Shown: piece by piece, positions 7,126 through 15,394 of the stretch
Layout of the letters: every line of letters begins with the position of its first letter
Numbering within the stretch: the first letter of the stretch is position 1
Source: Chloroflexota bacterium
Lineage (GTDB): Bacteria; Chloroflexota; Dehalococcoidia; Dehalococcoidales; UBA3254
DNA length: 18,612 bases
NCBI GenBank assembly: GCA_017860765.1
Contig: JAGDMY010000003.1
Span: 1 to 18,612 of the forward strand
Reading direction: 5' to 3'
Notes under the pieces: model-generated
What the model saw: only the letters and a program-made list of their open reading frames with translations
Told to the model about the DNA's origin: nothing
Databases searched by the model: none
Made by a program: the position numbers and the translations under genes

Positions 7126-8400
7126 CTAAATTGCTTGTTGTACCAATTCGATAATGTCCAGGACCTTCATCTTCTGCCCGGTAGCTTTTATGGAATCCAG
7201 GAAATTATGCTCGCACCAGGCACAGGCGGTTACGATGGCCTCCGCCCCGGTGGCGGCCGCCTCTGTAATCCTTTCCCCGGCAGTCCAGGCCGAAAATTCG
7301 GGGTAAGCGTCGCTGCAGCCCCCACCCGCCCCGCAGCACCAGGAATACTCCCGTATCCTTTCCATCTCCACCAGCTGCAAACCTGGAATGCTCTTCAGCA
7401 CTTCTCTGGGCGGATCATACATCCCTCCGGCCCCATTATACCTGGGTTTCGGCGGATCATAGATTACCACCTGATTCAGGATTTTCCTTTCCTTGCCGCT
7501 CCAGGGTAGATACGGTTCCCCCTGCCTCCCCAGATGGCAGGGGTCATGATAGGTCACCTTCATCGGAATGTCTTTCCGCGGTTGTACTTCACCCCGCTGG
7601 ATCAAGCGGTTGATGAGCTCCACGGTATGCAGCACCTCAATATTGGAGCCAAGTTGAGGATAGAGACGCTTGAAAGCAAAATAGCAGTCCGCACAGGAAG
7701 TGACGATAGCTTTAATCCCTGCGGTCTTCCAGAGCTGGATATTATTTTCCGCAAATTTTACGAATTCTCCCCGGTAGCCCATCTGGTAAGCGCGGCTGCC
7801 ACAGCAGCTTTCATTTTTCCCCATAATGCCGATATCAAGGCCGGCTTTCCTGAATAAGCTGATGGCTGCCCGCGGTACCTTTTGCAATTCCTCATCATAA
7901 CTGAACCGGCAGCCCGCAAAAAAAACGAATTCGGCTTTCTCCTGGGTAATATCCTTAACATCCAGTCCATCGGCCCACCGGCCACGCTTGTCCCGGACCA
8001 TCCCCAGCATCATCGTGTCCTCTTTCCGGAGGTTGTCGATGAAGGGCATGTGCTGAGGCAAGAGCTGACCGTCGGTTACGGCCCTGGCTTTTAACTCCAG
8101 CAGGTTTTCCAGCGGCTCCAAATTGTAGCGACAGACTTTATCGGTTACCGAGCAATTACCGCAGGCCAGGTCTTTGTAGATGATATCCAGCACTCTATCG
8201 GTATATTCGATCTTTCCATCCAGAAGTGATCGGGCGACTGAGTAGCGCCCGCGTGCCGAGTAGGCATTGAAATTGCTGTAAGCTATGCTGGGGCAGCCTT
8301 TGGCGAAGCGCCAGCTTTTTATTTTGTCCTGGGGAATCCACTTGCAATAGGAACACAGGCTGCATCTTTCCTGGTCGGGTCGATAGTCTTCCAGGGCCAT
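7126..8400 (-). CDS. Iron-sulfur protein with two CCG domains (GlcF / HdrD-like)
   Basis: This 424-residue protein has an N-terminal ferredoxin-like part with Cys13, 16, 19 and 36 and then Cys80, 83 and 90. It is followed by two cysteine-rich CCG domains: Cys164, Cys199-Cys200-Gly and Cys236-x2-Cys239 in the first, and Cys288, Cys355-Cys356-Gly and Cys393-x2-Cys396 in the second. CCG pairs bind noncubane [4Fe-4S] or similar clusters in heterodisulfide reductase HdrB/HdrD and act in electron transfer in GlcF and LutA/E-type proteins. The second ferredoxin motif shows only three Cys, so one N-terminal cluster may be altered. There are no membrane segments. AAAGGAG precedes the ATG at 8400. It sits between two FAD oxidoreductase genes and is presumably the shared electron acceptor. 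Confidence 0.9.
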   Translation of the reverse strand: MALEDYRPDQERCSLCSYCKWIPQDKIKSWRFAKGCPSIAYSNFNAYSARGRYSVARSLLDGKIEYTDRVLDIIYKDLACGNCSVTDKVCRYNLEPLENLLELKARAVTDGQLLPQHMPFIDNLRKEDTMMLGMVRDKRGRWADGLDVKDITQEKAEFVFFAGCRFSYDEELQKVPRAAISLFRKAGLDIGIMGKNESCCGSRAYQMGYRGEFVKFAENNIQLWKTAGIKAIVTSCADCYFAFKRLYPQLGSNIEVLHTVELINRLIQRGEVQPRKDIPMKVTYHDPCHLGRQGEPYLPWSGKERKILNQVVIYDPPKPRYNGAGGMYDPPREVLKSIPGLQLVEMERIREYSWCCGAGGGCSDAYPEFSAWTAGERITEAAATGAEAIVTACAWCEHNFLDSIKATGQKMKVLDIIELVQQAI

Positions 8401-8418
8401 TTTCTCACTCCTTTTGTT

Positions 8419-9888
8419 CTAAAAACACAACTTCCCCGGATTCATTATTCCCCTGGGGTCGAACACTTTTTTAATATTCCTCAGCAAGGCGGCGGATTGC
8501 CGGTCCCGACTGAAGGCCATATTGGACCAGATTCCGTATGGCCGTGAAAAGAACGCCCCCTGATTCAGCAGGGTATCGCTGGCCCGGGCATATAGTCCCC
8601 GGATATGGGACACTTCCTCGGCACTCTCGGGGTCGTAGGGCAGATTGAACTCGCAATGGCAGTTAACTCCCTGGTGCCGCGGCTGTATGTATACACCCAT
8701 GTCTGAGACCGGGTAGCCGTTGGTCTGTGACACCGAGGACATGCCCCTGACCATTTCAGGAGTCCTGTCCAGGGTGGTGATAAAAAAGACCTCCTGACAG
8801 CCGCCCTTGTAGGCCAGTTTCCAGTAGGGCTCCCCTGAAGGCCTGGTGATAATCTCCAGGGCCTGGTCACCTGTGGCTCCCGAAACCTCCGATCTGAGCT
8901 CCAGACCGAACTGGCCGGCGATCTCCCGGATATCCTTTTCCTGGAACTCCACCCTTTCGGCGGGCAACTCTTCCCGTCCCGCGATTCCCACCACAACCAC
9001 CCAGGGCGGAAGAGCGTCCTTTAAGGATTTCACCTGAACGGGGCTCTCTCCCAGAGCATAGGCCAGATTAATATTGTTCATCAGAAAAAGCTCGTCAGCA
9101 TAGCGGAACTTTAAAATCCGGTAAGTGAAATCCAACAAATCGTTCAGACCGTCAGAAGGAACAAAGAAAAGCCGGTGTAGCTGGGGCAAGACCTCGCATT
9201 TTACCGACGCCCAGGTCGCAATGCCTATACTACCCTGAGCAGCAGTCAGGAACCTGTAGAAATCAGTTTGCGCGGGACCAGCCGGGTCTACCTGCCTTTT
9301 TTCCTGGTCCCACTGCTCTTCCAGGTCCATGACGTCATATCCGGCCGTTCCGGACCACAGCTTGTTTCCGTCGCCCCAGATTATCTCCAGACAGCGCAAA
9401 GGGTCGAGTGATGACCACTGGTAGCGGCAATTCAATCTGGGCTCTCTTTCCAGAAGGCTGGCTATTACTGATTTGTTGGCCCGGGGAAGCAATGACGTCG
9501 AGAGCCGCATTCCTTTCTCGGCCAGGGCCGGTTGGAGTTCACCATAGGTCACCCCCGGCTCTATGACAGCCATGCGGTTGCGGCGGTTGATATCGAAAAT
9601 TTTCTTCATGCCGCTCAGGTCTAAAATCACCGCCCCGGGTACGGACGGCACCGTATCGCCGTGAAAATGGGGCGGACCGGAGCTAACCGGAACCAGCGGG
9701 GTATCGGTCTGATTGGCCCACCTGACTACCTTTTGAACTTCATCCACGTTCCCGGGTCTCACCACCAGGCGAGGTTTTAAGGCCCGGGTGAAACTGTGGT
9801 CCCGGGAATACTCCTCCAGTATTTCGGGACTGTCTAAAACATTTTCAGGGTTGACCAGTGGTATTAGCCCGGTTTTCGGATCGCTCAT
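8419..9888 (-). CDS. FAD-binding oxidoreductase (GlcD-like) with atypical FAD-binding loop
   Basis: This 489-residue protein shows the FAD_binding_4 entry strand and helix (LVVRPGNVDEVQKVVRWAN, 41-59), AVIEPGVTYGELQPAL (107-121), GSIGIATWASVKC and, at the C-terminus, VFDPRGIMNPGKLCF, the standard ending of FAD-linked oxidase C-domains. The pyrophosphate loop, normally Gly-rich, reads SGPPHFHGD (70-78), and the usual GG-containing segment after the first FAD domain is replaced by a charged stretch. FAD may be bound differently, or this may be a structural second subunit as GlcE is to GlcD. I chose the ATG at 9888 because it follows a purine-rich AAAGGGGG site and leaves 25 bp after the HEAT gene. 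A longer frame to 9972 would overlap that gene. The Fe-S protein gene follows 18 bp later. Confidence 0.83.
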   Translation of the reverse strand: MSDPKTGLIPLVNPENVLDSPEILEEYSRDHSFTRALKPRLVVRPGNVDEVQKVVRWANQTDTPLVPVSSGPPHFHGDTVPSVPGAVILDLSGMKKIFDINRRNRMAVIEPGVTYGELQPALAEKGMRLSTSLLPRANKSVIASLLEREPRLNCRYQWSSLDPLRCLEIIWGDGNKLWSGTAGYDVMDLEEQWDQEKRQVDPAGPAQTDFYRFLTAAQGSIGIATWASVKCEVLPQLHRLFFVPSDGLNDLLDFTYRILKFRYADELFLMNNINLAYALGESPVQVKSLKDALPPWVVVVGIAGREELPAERVEFQEKDIREIAGQFGLELRSEVSGATGDQALEIITRPSGEPYWKLAYKGGCQEVFFITTLDRTPEMVRGMSSVSQTNGYPVSDMGVYIQPRHQGVNCHCEFNLPYDPESAEEVSHIRGLYARASDTLLNQGAFFSRPYGIWSNMAFSRDRQSAALLRNIKKVFDPRGIMNPGKLCF

Positions 9889-9913
9889 TTTAAGGCCCCC
9901 TTTACCTATCTCC

Positions 9914-10666
9914 TTAAGACCGCAGTTTTGCAAGGGCGACAGCAGCCATTTCACGCAGGGTTTTATTTTCATTCACCAGGACTTCTTCAAGTTGTGATAC
10001 AGCCTGACTGTCGCCCAGATACCCTAAAGAGGAAGCCGCTATTATGCGGACCGTTTGGCTATCATCATTTAAAGCTTCTATTAATCGTGGCACTGCTTGC
10101 TTATTGGCAATCAAGCCCAGCGATGAAGCTGCAATCGCCCGCAAACATTCGTCATCGTCCCCCATCAGGTCGATTAAAGGAAGGACCGCTTTTTCGATGC
10201 GCATTTCACCGAGCGCCAGAGCGGCATTTCGTTTGACCTGCTTATCAGGATTTTTCAGTGCCCGGAGCAAGGCCGGAACGGCTTTCGGGCCGCCGATAGC
10301 TCCCAGCACCTTAATGGTGACGGCATGCACCTCTAGCTTGCCCCTGTCCTCGAGAATCCCTTCAAGATAGGGAATGGCTTGCTCGCATTTTAGGTCGCCC
10401 AGAGCTAAAATAACGGCCCGGGATACCAGAAGGCTATCCTCCTGCAGCGCCTTGATAAGCTGCGGTACAACTTGTTCAGAGGGAATTCTACCCAAGGCGA
10501 TAGCCGCGCACGCTCTCAACCACTCGGGTTCGTTCCTGGCCTCCAGTATCCGGATCAAATAGCCGGCGCCATTGGGGTCCCCTGTTTTACCCAGGGCGAT
10601 GATACCGGCTGCCCTGACTATCAGATCGCTGCTATTCAAATCATCCAGGTAACTGCTCAGGTCCAT
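9914..10666 (-). CDS. HEAT-repeat (PBS-lyase-type) protein
   Basis: The 250-residue protein consists almost wholly of about eight 31-residue HEAT-like repeats. Each has a VRxxAAxALGxLG-type first helix and a xAVPxLIxAL-type second helix, for example VKRNAALALGEM, LRAIAASSLGLI and VRIIAASSLGYL. There is no catalytic motif, signal peptide or membrane segment. Such proteins act as scaffolds, binding partners or chaperone-like factors, and PBS-lyase-type repeats are also known in phycobilin lyases and archaeal/bacterial redox operons. A GAGGAAGG stretch lies just before the ATG. It sits between the regulator and the FAD/Fe-S/FAD genes with short spacing (38 bp and 25 bp), which suggests a role in assembling or holding that complex. 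That is inference. Confidence 0.88.
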   Translation of the reverse strand: MDLSSYLDDLNSSDLIVRAAGIIALGKTGDPNGAGYLIRILEARNEPEWLRACAAIALGRIPSEQVVPQLIKALQEDSLLVSRAVILALGDLKCEQAIPYLEGILEDRGKLEVHAVTIKVLGAIGGPKAVPALLRALKNPDKQVKRNAALALGEMRIEKAVLPLIDLMGDDDECLRAIAASSLGLIANKQAVPRLIEALNDDSQTVRIIAASSLGYLGDSQAVSQLEEVLVNENKTLREMAAVALAKLRS

Positions 10667-10704
10667 GGGCCTTCCTCATCCGCGCGATAAAGTGATGCCG
10701 GAAT

Positions 10705-11454
10705 TTAATGCAGTAAATTATTCGAAATACGCCTGGCGCTGGCGATAATTTCTGGCAAAAGCTCGGCCGTCCGGGGTTCGAGCCGGGACTGAACCCCTAA
10801 AACCGTTAAAGCTGCGGGAAGATGGTAACCTTGAATTGCGGCTGAAATTGCCACTGCCCCGGCAATTCTTTCCCCCCTGCTCATAGCATAGCCCTGCTTC
10901 CTTATCTGATTTAATTGTGTGATAATAGCCGTTTTTCCCGGTGCGGAATTCCCGGTCGTATTCTCCGCCATAAGATAATTAATAACCGAGGCCAATTCCC
11001 TGCGGTCGAGTTGTGATAGCAGCGCTTTTATCGCCGCTCCCTGGAAATTCAGGCTGGTTAAATCATAATTTTCGTCATAAACTCGGATGTCATGGACGCT
11101 GGGTATCATGTGCAGGCGGACATTGCGAATTCCGATCAGAACATCTAAAACCACGGTCTCCCCGCAGATTTTTGACAGGTGATTCATTTCACCGACCGAT
11201 AGGGTAATTAAATTAAGGTGAGTCGTTTTGGGATTTGCCACAAGGCGATTTAAAAGATATCCCAGGAAATATTGGCGATGAAGGGGGTCTCGAATCGCCA
11301 GATTCGATTGTTCCAGGGCTGAGAGCAGTCTACTCACTGTTGATTTGCTTAGTTCACAATACCGGGCAATCTCGGTCACGGAATTCCTCCCGTCACTCAG
11401 ACAGGAAAGAATTTTAGCGGCGCGGGAAATTGACTTATAGGCTGTGCTTGTCAC
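10705..11454 (-). CDS. IclR-family transcriptional regulator
   Basis: Starting at GTG 11454 the protein has 249 residues, the family's usual length. The N-terminal winged helix-turn-helix is clear (YKSISRAAKIL, then SVTEIARYCELSKSTVSRLLSALE), followed by the IclR effector-binding domain with GETVVLDVL, IRNVRLHMIPS, a GYAMSRGER element and VAISAAIQG near the end. The GYAxxxGER and AISAA(I/V) elements are typical. An in-frame TTG at 11487 would add 11 residues but would leave a leader of only about 18 nt. GTG was preferred because it begins just ahead of the conserved helix, although its ribosome binding site is weak (AAGAAG). IclR regulators usually bind a small aromatic or organic acid. It heads the unit with the HEAT, redox, transporter and decarboxylase-like genes and probably controls it, itself, and perhaps the upstream unit. 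Confidence 0.9.
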   Translation of the reverse strand: MTSTAYKSISRAAKILSCLSDGRNSVTEIARYCELSKSTVSRLLSALEQSNLAIRDPLHRQYFLGYLLNRLVANPKTTHLNLITLSVGEMNHLSKICGETVVLDVLIGIRNVRLHMIPSVHDIRVYDENYDLTSLNFQGAAIKALLSQLDRRELASVINYLMAENTTGNSAPGKTAIITQLNQIRKQGYAMSRGERIAGAVAISAAIQGYHLPAALTVLGVQSRLEPRTAELLPEIIASARRISNNLLH

Positions 11455-11470
11455 GTTATTGGCTTCTTTT

Positions 11471-11513
11471 TTCAATTTATGCAACAAATATTTTCAATTT
11501 TGCAATAATTGAA
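11471..11513. promoter_or_regulatory. Putative IclR operator: palindrome plus repeated half-site
   Basis: An inverted repeat with 7-bp arms TTCAATT (11493-11499) and AATTGAA (11507-11513) flanks the 7-bp centre TTGCAAT. A related half-site TTCAATTTATGCAA starts at 11471, exactly 22 bp (about two helical turns) from the first. The palindrome covers the predicted start of the IclR transcript, a position suited to autorepression. Confidence 0.6.
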
Positions 11514-11521
11514 TTATAACA
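11513..11521 (-). promoter_or_regulatory. Extended -10 promoter of the iclR unit
   Basis: The minus strand reads TGTTATAAT: a consensus TATAAT at 11513-11518 with a TG one base upstream. No good -35 lies at 17 bp, which extended -10 promoters tolerate. A TTGACA at 11526-11531 is too close to pair with it. It could instead act with a weak TTATTG 17 bp downstream, inside the operator. Confidence 0.5.
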
Positions 11522-11635
11522 TATCTGTCAATCCCCTGAACCAGAAGAAGGCACCTGGCGTTAAGCACTTTGAAGAAACATTTGCGGATTATGAAAAGGG
11601 CACCATCTCGGCCGGGGCTTCGCTATTTGCATAAA

Positions 11636-13981
11636 TCAGGCCTGCTTTATAGCCTGCAACACCCTCTCGGGCGTCATCGGCAAATGGAAGACCCGCACTC
11701 CTGTGGCGTTGAAGATCGCGTTGGCGATTGCCGGAGCGGTCGGGTTCATCGCGGCTTCGCCCATCCCCTTGGCTCCGTAGGGTCCTTCTTGATGGGGGTC
11801 CTCGATTATGAAGGTGGCCTGTTTATTTCCGCTGGGCACATCCGCCGCAGTGGGAATTTTATAATCATGAAAATTCGGATTGAGCATAACGCCCTTATCG
11901 CTGAAAACGAAGCCTTCAAAAAGGGCCGAACCGATGCCCATCCCCATCCCACCATCGATCTGCCCTTCGACCAGCTTGGGATTAATGGGGCACCCGCTGT
12001 CGAAAGCAGAAGCAAACCTGAGGACCTTCACCACACCTGTCTCAACATCAACCGCTACTTCAACTGCCTGAGCGCCGTAGCAATAGCTGACTGTTAGTTT
12101 GCTCCCCTGACCTGTCTCATAATCTTCGGGGCTGGGATGGCCCCAGAAGCTGCCTTTGCCGATGATTTCAGCTCCTTCCGGCAAGCATCGGGCCCTTTTC
12201 AGCTGTCCGCGGGCTTCCGGCTGGGCTCCTAAAAAGAGGTCGCCGATAGGAATGGACTGCGAAGGTTGATCCTTGATATAGATCCTGCCTCTGGCGGTCC
12301 GCAGGTTTTCCGGCCTGGCTGCCAATCGCGGGGCCGCCAATTCAAAAAGTTGGCGCTTGGCGTCATCGCAGGCCTTAAGGATGGCATTGCCAACGTAGAG
12401 GGTGCTGCGGCTTGAGGCCGCCCCGTAATCATAGGGGCTGATGAAAGAGTCGCCCCAAAACATTTTGACCTGGTCCAGCGGGATTTGAAATGATTCACCG
12501 ACCATCTGCGTGAAGATTGTGTTGCACCCCTGGCCGCACTCGTCAGTGCCGTGGTAGACCTCCACTTTTCCGTTATAACGCACCTTGACGATGGCCGACG
12601 ATGCGGTGTCGGAGATGGTGTATTTACTACCCAGGGCGACTCCTCTGCCAATTTTTATATGCGGTCCCGATCCTCGATCCGGGGGTTGGGAATTCAGCCA
12701 GGCTACCGCCTTCTTCAAGGCCTCCTTGGCCCCGATACTGTGAACTACTTCGCCTCTGACGTTAATTTCTCCCTCGTCCGGAGTATTTTTGAGACGATAT
12801 TCCGCCGGACTGATCCCCATCCGGCAGGCCGTAATGTCCATTTGCTGTTCAGTGGCCCAGAGGATCTCGGCACTGCCAAAACCGCGCAGAGGACCACAGG
12901 CCGGTTCATTGGTGTATACACCATAGGCATCCCACCTGTAATTGGGCAGGCGGTACTGGGAGGCGTGAAAAGATCCATTGCGGATGGTCATCGGGGCCAG
13001 GTTCGTGTAACCGCCGGTGTTGACGATGACTTTGATCTCCCGGGCCAGAAGGATGCCGTCCCGGGTTACGCCGTCTTTGATATAGGTGACAGTCGGCAGG
13101 CGGTTCAGGCCGTCCAGAAAACATTCTTCGCGGGAGTAGACCATCTTCACGGGTTTGCCGGTCTTCAGGGCTATCAGCAGCGCAAACCTCTCCGGCCTGG
13201 CTACTATACCAAACATACCTCCCACGTAGGTCGCTCTCATCCTGAGCTTATCGGCTGGCAGATGAAAAGCCTCCGCCGTCGGCCAGAGGTTCTCGTAAAC
13301 CCGGCCGGAGGTCCACATGGTGAACGTGCCATCCGGTTCGGGGTAGCAAACACAATTGTAGGGTTCCAACTGACAGTGGGTCATACGGTCATTCTGAAAT
13401 CGATTCTCAACAATTAAAAAGGCCTCTTTGAAGGCTTCTTCAGTATCGCCTTTACGCACTTTATGGTGGGTATGGACATTCGGACCGGGAAGGTCTTGGC
13501 CCAGGTATTCATAAAAGGCCCTTTGATAATGAGCTAAATCCGGATGAAGTACTACAGGACAGTCTGGCTTCATGGCTTCTTCAACATCAAAGATGGCCGG
13601 CAATTCTTCGTATTTGACATCTATTAGATCAACGGCTTCCTCTGCCGCTTCGAGCGTATCGGCGGCGACCAGGGCAACCGCATCTCCGGCGAACCGCACT
13701 CTTTCCCGGCACAACACATGACGGTCGTTGAGAAGTATGCCTGTCCTGAATTCCGGGGCGTCCCCACCGGTATAGACGGCTTTCACCCCCGGGACTCTCT
13801 GAGCCCGTGAAGTATCGATACTCCGAATTAAAGCATGGGCCAGCGGGCTGCCCAACATTTTGGCGTAAAGCATCCCGGGATACCGCAGGCCTTCATCGGC
13901 GGTAAACCTGGCCGAACCCGTTGCTTTAGCCCGGGCATCCACCCTGGGGAGGCTTTGCCCGATGTAATTAAATTCATTCAC
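11636..13981 (-). CDS. Molybdenum hydroxylase, molybdopterin-binding large subunit (xanthine dehydrogenase / CoxL family)
   Basis: This 781-residue protein matches the undivided molybdopterin subunit of xanthine dehydrogenase, CO dehydrogenase and 4-hydroxybenzoyl-CoA reductase (about 770-800 residues). It has the N-terminal a/b-hammerhead domain (VDARAKATGSARFTAD), GGMFG at 254-258, RGFG at 366-369, ECGQG in the second half and GAKGMGE with Glu742, the conserved active-site base. These enzymes hydroxylate heteroaromatic rings with water, or reductively remove phenolic OH from aryl-CoA. The start is GTG, overlaps the end of the 2Fe-2S subunit gene by 8 bp and has AGAGGA upstream, so translation is coupled. 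The Mo ligand (Se, S or O) cannot be told, and the substrate is unknown. Confidence 0.93.
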   Translation of the reverse strand: MNEFNYIGQSLPRVDARAKATGSARFTADEGLRYPGMLYAKMLGSPLAHALIRSIDTSRAQRVPGVKAVYTGGDAPEFRTGILLNDRHVLCRERVRFAGDAVALVAADTLEAAEEAVDLIDVKYEELPAIFDVEEAMKPDCPVVLHPDLAHYQRAFYEYLGQDLPGPNVHTHHKVRKGDTEEAFKEAFLIVENRFQNDRMTHCQLEPYNCVCYPEPDGTFTMWTSGRVYENLWPTAEAFHLPADKLRMRATYVGGMFGIVARPERFALLIALKTGKPVKMVYSREECFLDGLNRLPTVTYIKDGVTRDGILLAREIKVIVNTGGYTNLAPMTIRNGSFHASQYRLPNYRWDAYGVYTNEPACGPLRGFGSAEILWATEQQMDITACRMGISPAEYRLKNTPDEGEINVRGEVVHSIGAKEALKKAVAWLNSQPPDRGSGPHIKIGRGVALGSKYTISDTASSAIVKVRYNGKVEVYHGTDECGQGCNTIFTQMVGESFQIPLDQVKMFWGDSFISPYDYGAASSRSTLYVGNAILKACDDAKRQLFELAAPRLAARPENLRTARGRIYIKDQPSQSIPIGDLFLGAQPEARGQLKRARCLPEGAEIIGKGSFWGHPSPEDYETGQGSKLTVSYCYGAQAVEVAVDVETGVVKVLRFASAFDSGCPINPKLVEGQIDGGMGMGIGSALFEGFVFSDKGVMLNPNFHDYKIPTAADVPSGNKQATFIIEDPHQEGPYGAKGMGEAAMNPTAPAIANAIFNATGVRVFHLPMTPERVLQAIKQA

Positions 13982-14462
13982 GGTCTTTATCCTCTGCCAT
14001 CCTGTCTGCGGCAGCCATCACCGCTTCAATAATTTTCACGTACCCCGTGCAGCGGCACAGGTTGCCGCTCAACCACCTTTTGACTTCATCCTCGGTTGGC
14101 CTCGGATTCACATCCAGGAGAGCTTTAGCGGCCAGTATCATGCCGGGGGTACAGTACCCGCATTGCGAAGCAAAATGGTCGATGAAGGCCTGTTGAATCG
14201 GATGCAGCCTGCCGTCCCCCTTTTGGAGCCCTTCAATCGTGGTAATCGCCTTTCCTCTTGCTTTCATAGCCAGCATGAGGCAGCTTTTTACTGCTTTACC
14301 ATCGACCAGGACAGTGCAGGTGCCGCAGTCTCCTTCTTCGCAGCCAGCCTTAACCCCGATGAGCCCCAATTCCTGCCGCAGCACCCGGGCCAGATTCCAC
14401 CAGGGTTCAATATGGACCCTTTCCTTCTCGCCATTCACTTCCAGCACAATCGCCTGTTTCAT
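13974..14462 (-). CDS. Molybdenum hydroxylase, [2Fe-2S] small subunit (CoxS / HcrC type)
   Basis: The 162-residue protein carries both expected clusters. A plant-type [2Fe-2S] site uses Cys41, 46, 49 and 61 (GCEEGDCGTC pattern), and the helical-domain cluster uses Cys101, 104, 136 and 138 (QCGYCTPG and CRCTGY). All eight ligands are present. The protein passes electrons from the Mo site to FAD in the large complex. It lies between the FAD subunit gene (30 bp upstream) and the large-subunit gene (8-bp overlap). A TAGGAG site lies just before the ATG at 14462. Length and motifs are fully typical. Confidence 0.95.
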   Translation of the reverse strand: MKQAIVLEVNGEKERVHIEPWWNLARVLRQELGLIGVKAGCEEGDCGTCTVLVDGKAVKSCLMLAMKARGKAITTIEGLQKGDGRLHPIQQAFIDHFASQCGYCTPGMILAAKALLDVNPRPTEDEVKRWLSGNLCRCTGYVKIIEAVMAAADRMAEDKDRE

Positions 14463-14492
14463 AGGTCTCCTAAGATCAAAATAACCTTCCTG

Positions 14493-15344
14493 TCAAGTTA
14501 TTAAAGTCTTCAGGGCCCTCCGGGTAAAGACCTCCACCATCTCCTGGCGATATCCGGACGAGCCGCGGACGTCAGTAATGCAGCGCGATTCTCCGGCGGC
14601 AATCGCGGCAACTCTCTTTATCAGGGATTCAGTGAGGACCTGCCCCCGAATTGCATCCTCAGCCTGACGGGCTCTCAATGGCGTGGGGGCCACTGCTCCC
14701 AGGGCAAGGCGTATATCTTTTACAGTCCTGCCCTCCATAACCGCGGCGACGGCCACCCCCACTACTGCCAGGTCCATGGCACCGCGGGGGCTGTGTTTAA
14801 TATAAACTGCCCTGGTGTCAGGTTGAGGAGGAGGCAGCGCTATTTCGACCAGAATCTCACCTTTTTCCAGGCAAGTCAGGCCCGGGCCCAGGAAAAAGCA
14901 CTCTAAAGGTATGATTCTCTCGCTTTCCCGCGCCCTGGTCCTGGCACTGGCCTGCAAACAAATCAGGGCGGGGACTGTATCCGCTGAGGGTGCCGCGTTG
15001 CAAACATTGCCTCCCAGAGTGGCTAAATTTCTAATGGCTATCGAGCCGATCTGGCCGGCAGCATAAGAGAGGACCGGGTAATATTTCTTTAGAAGGGGGG
15101 AGTATTCAAGGGCGCTGATTTTGGTTAGAGCGCCGATCGTTAGGCCGCTTTTCGGTGAATATTTTATCGAGTCGAGATTGGGAATCCCCTCCAGATCAAT
15201 AACGTAGTCCGGGTTGAGAATCTTGCGCTTCATCTTCACTATGAGGTCGGTACCCCCGGCCACCAGCGAGGCTTGATTCCCATACTTTTCGAGGAAAGCA
15301 GATGCCTGTTTGAGAGTTCTGGGCTCCAGATATTGGAAATGCAT
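14493..15344 (-). CDS. Molybdenum hydroxylase, FAD-binding medium subunit (CoxM / XdhB type)
   Basis: The 283-residue protein has the two FAD motifs of the family: VAGGTDLIV at 28-36 and TLGGNVCNAAPSAD at 109-122. It also has GSIAIRNLATLGGN context and the C-terminal CO-dehydrogenase flavoprotein domain (LALGAVAPTPLRA). It takes electrons from the 2Fe-2S subunit and passes them to NAD+, ferredoxin or another carrier. The extra [4Fe-4S] insertion found in the HcrB subunit of 4-hydroxybenzoyl-CoA reductase (324 residues) is missing, so this is unlikely to be a true dehydroxylating HCR. The order FAD, 2Fe-2S, Mo subunit is the common CoxMSL order. A run of G precedes the ATG at 15344. Confidence 0.93.
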   Translation of the reverse strand: MHFQYLEPRTLKQASAFLEKYGNQASLVAGGTDLIVKMKRKILNPDYVIDLEGIPNLDSIKYSPKSGLTIGALTKISALEYSPLLKKYYPVLSYAAGQIGSIAIRNLATLGGNVCNAAPSADTVPALICLQASARTRARESERIIPLECFFLGPGLTCLEKGEILVEIALPPPQPDTRAVYIKHSPRGAMDLAVVGVAVAAVMEGRTVKDIRLALGAVAPTPLRARQAEDAIRGQVLTESLIKRVAAIAAGESRCITDVRGSSGYRQEMVEVFTRRALKTLIT

Positions 15345-15394
15345 GATTCCCCCCGACCGGTCACCCCAACCATTTAATGATAAGTGTGTTCATC

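Noticed and set aside
9889..9972. Longer N-terminus of the first FAD oxidoreductase
   Set aside because: It would overlap the end of the HEAT gene. The ATG at 9888 has a purine-rich site and normal spacing.
12551..13417. 288-codon open frame on the plus strand
   Set aside because: It lies wholly antisense to the molybdopterin subunit, whose motifs are unambiguous. The translated product resembles no family and has no ribosome binding site.
14493..15344. 4-hydroxybenzoyl-CoA reductase beta subunit
   Set aside because: The HcrB-specific [4Fe-4S] insertion is missing and the protein is about 40 residues shorter.
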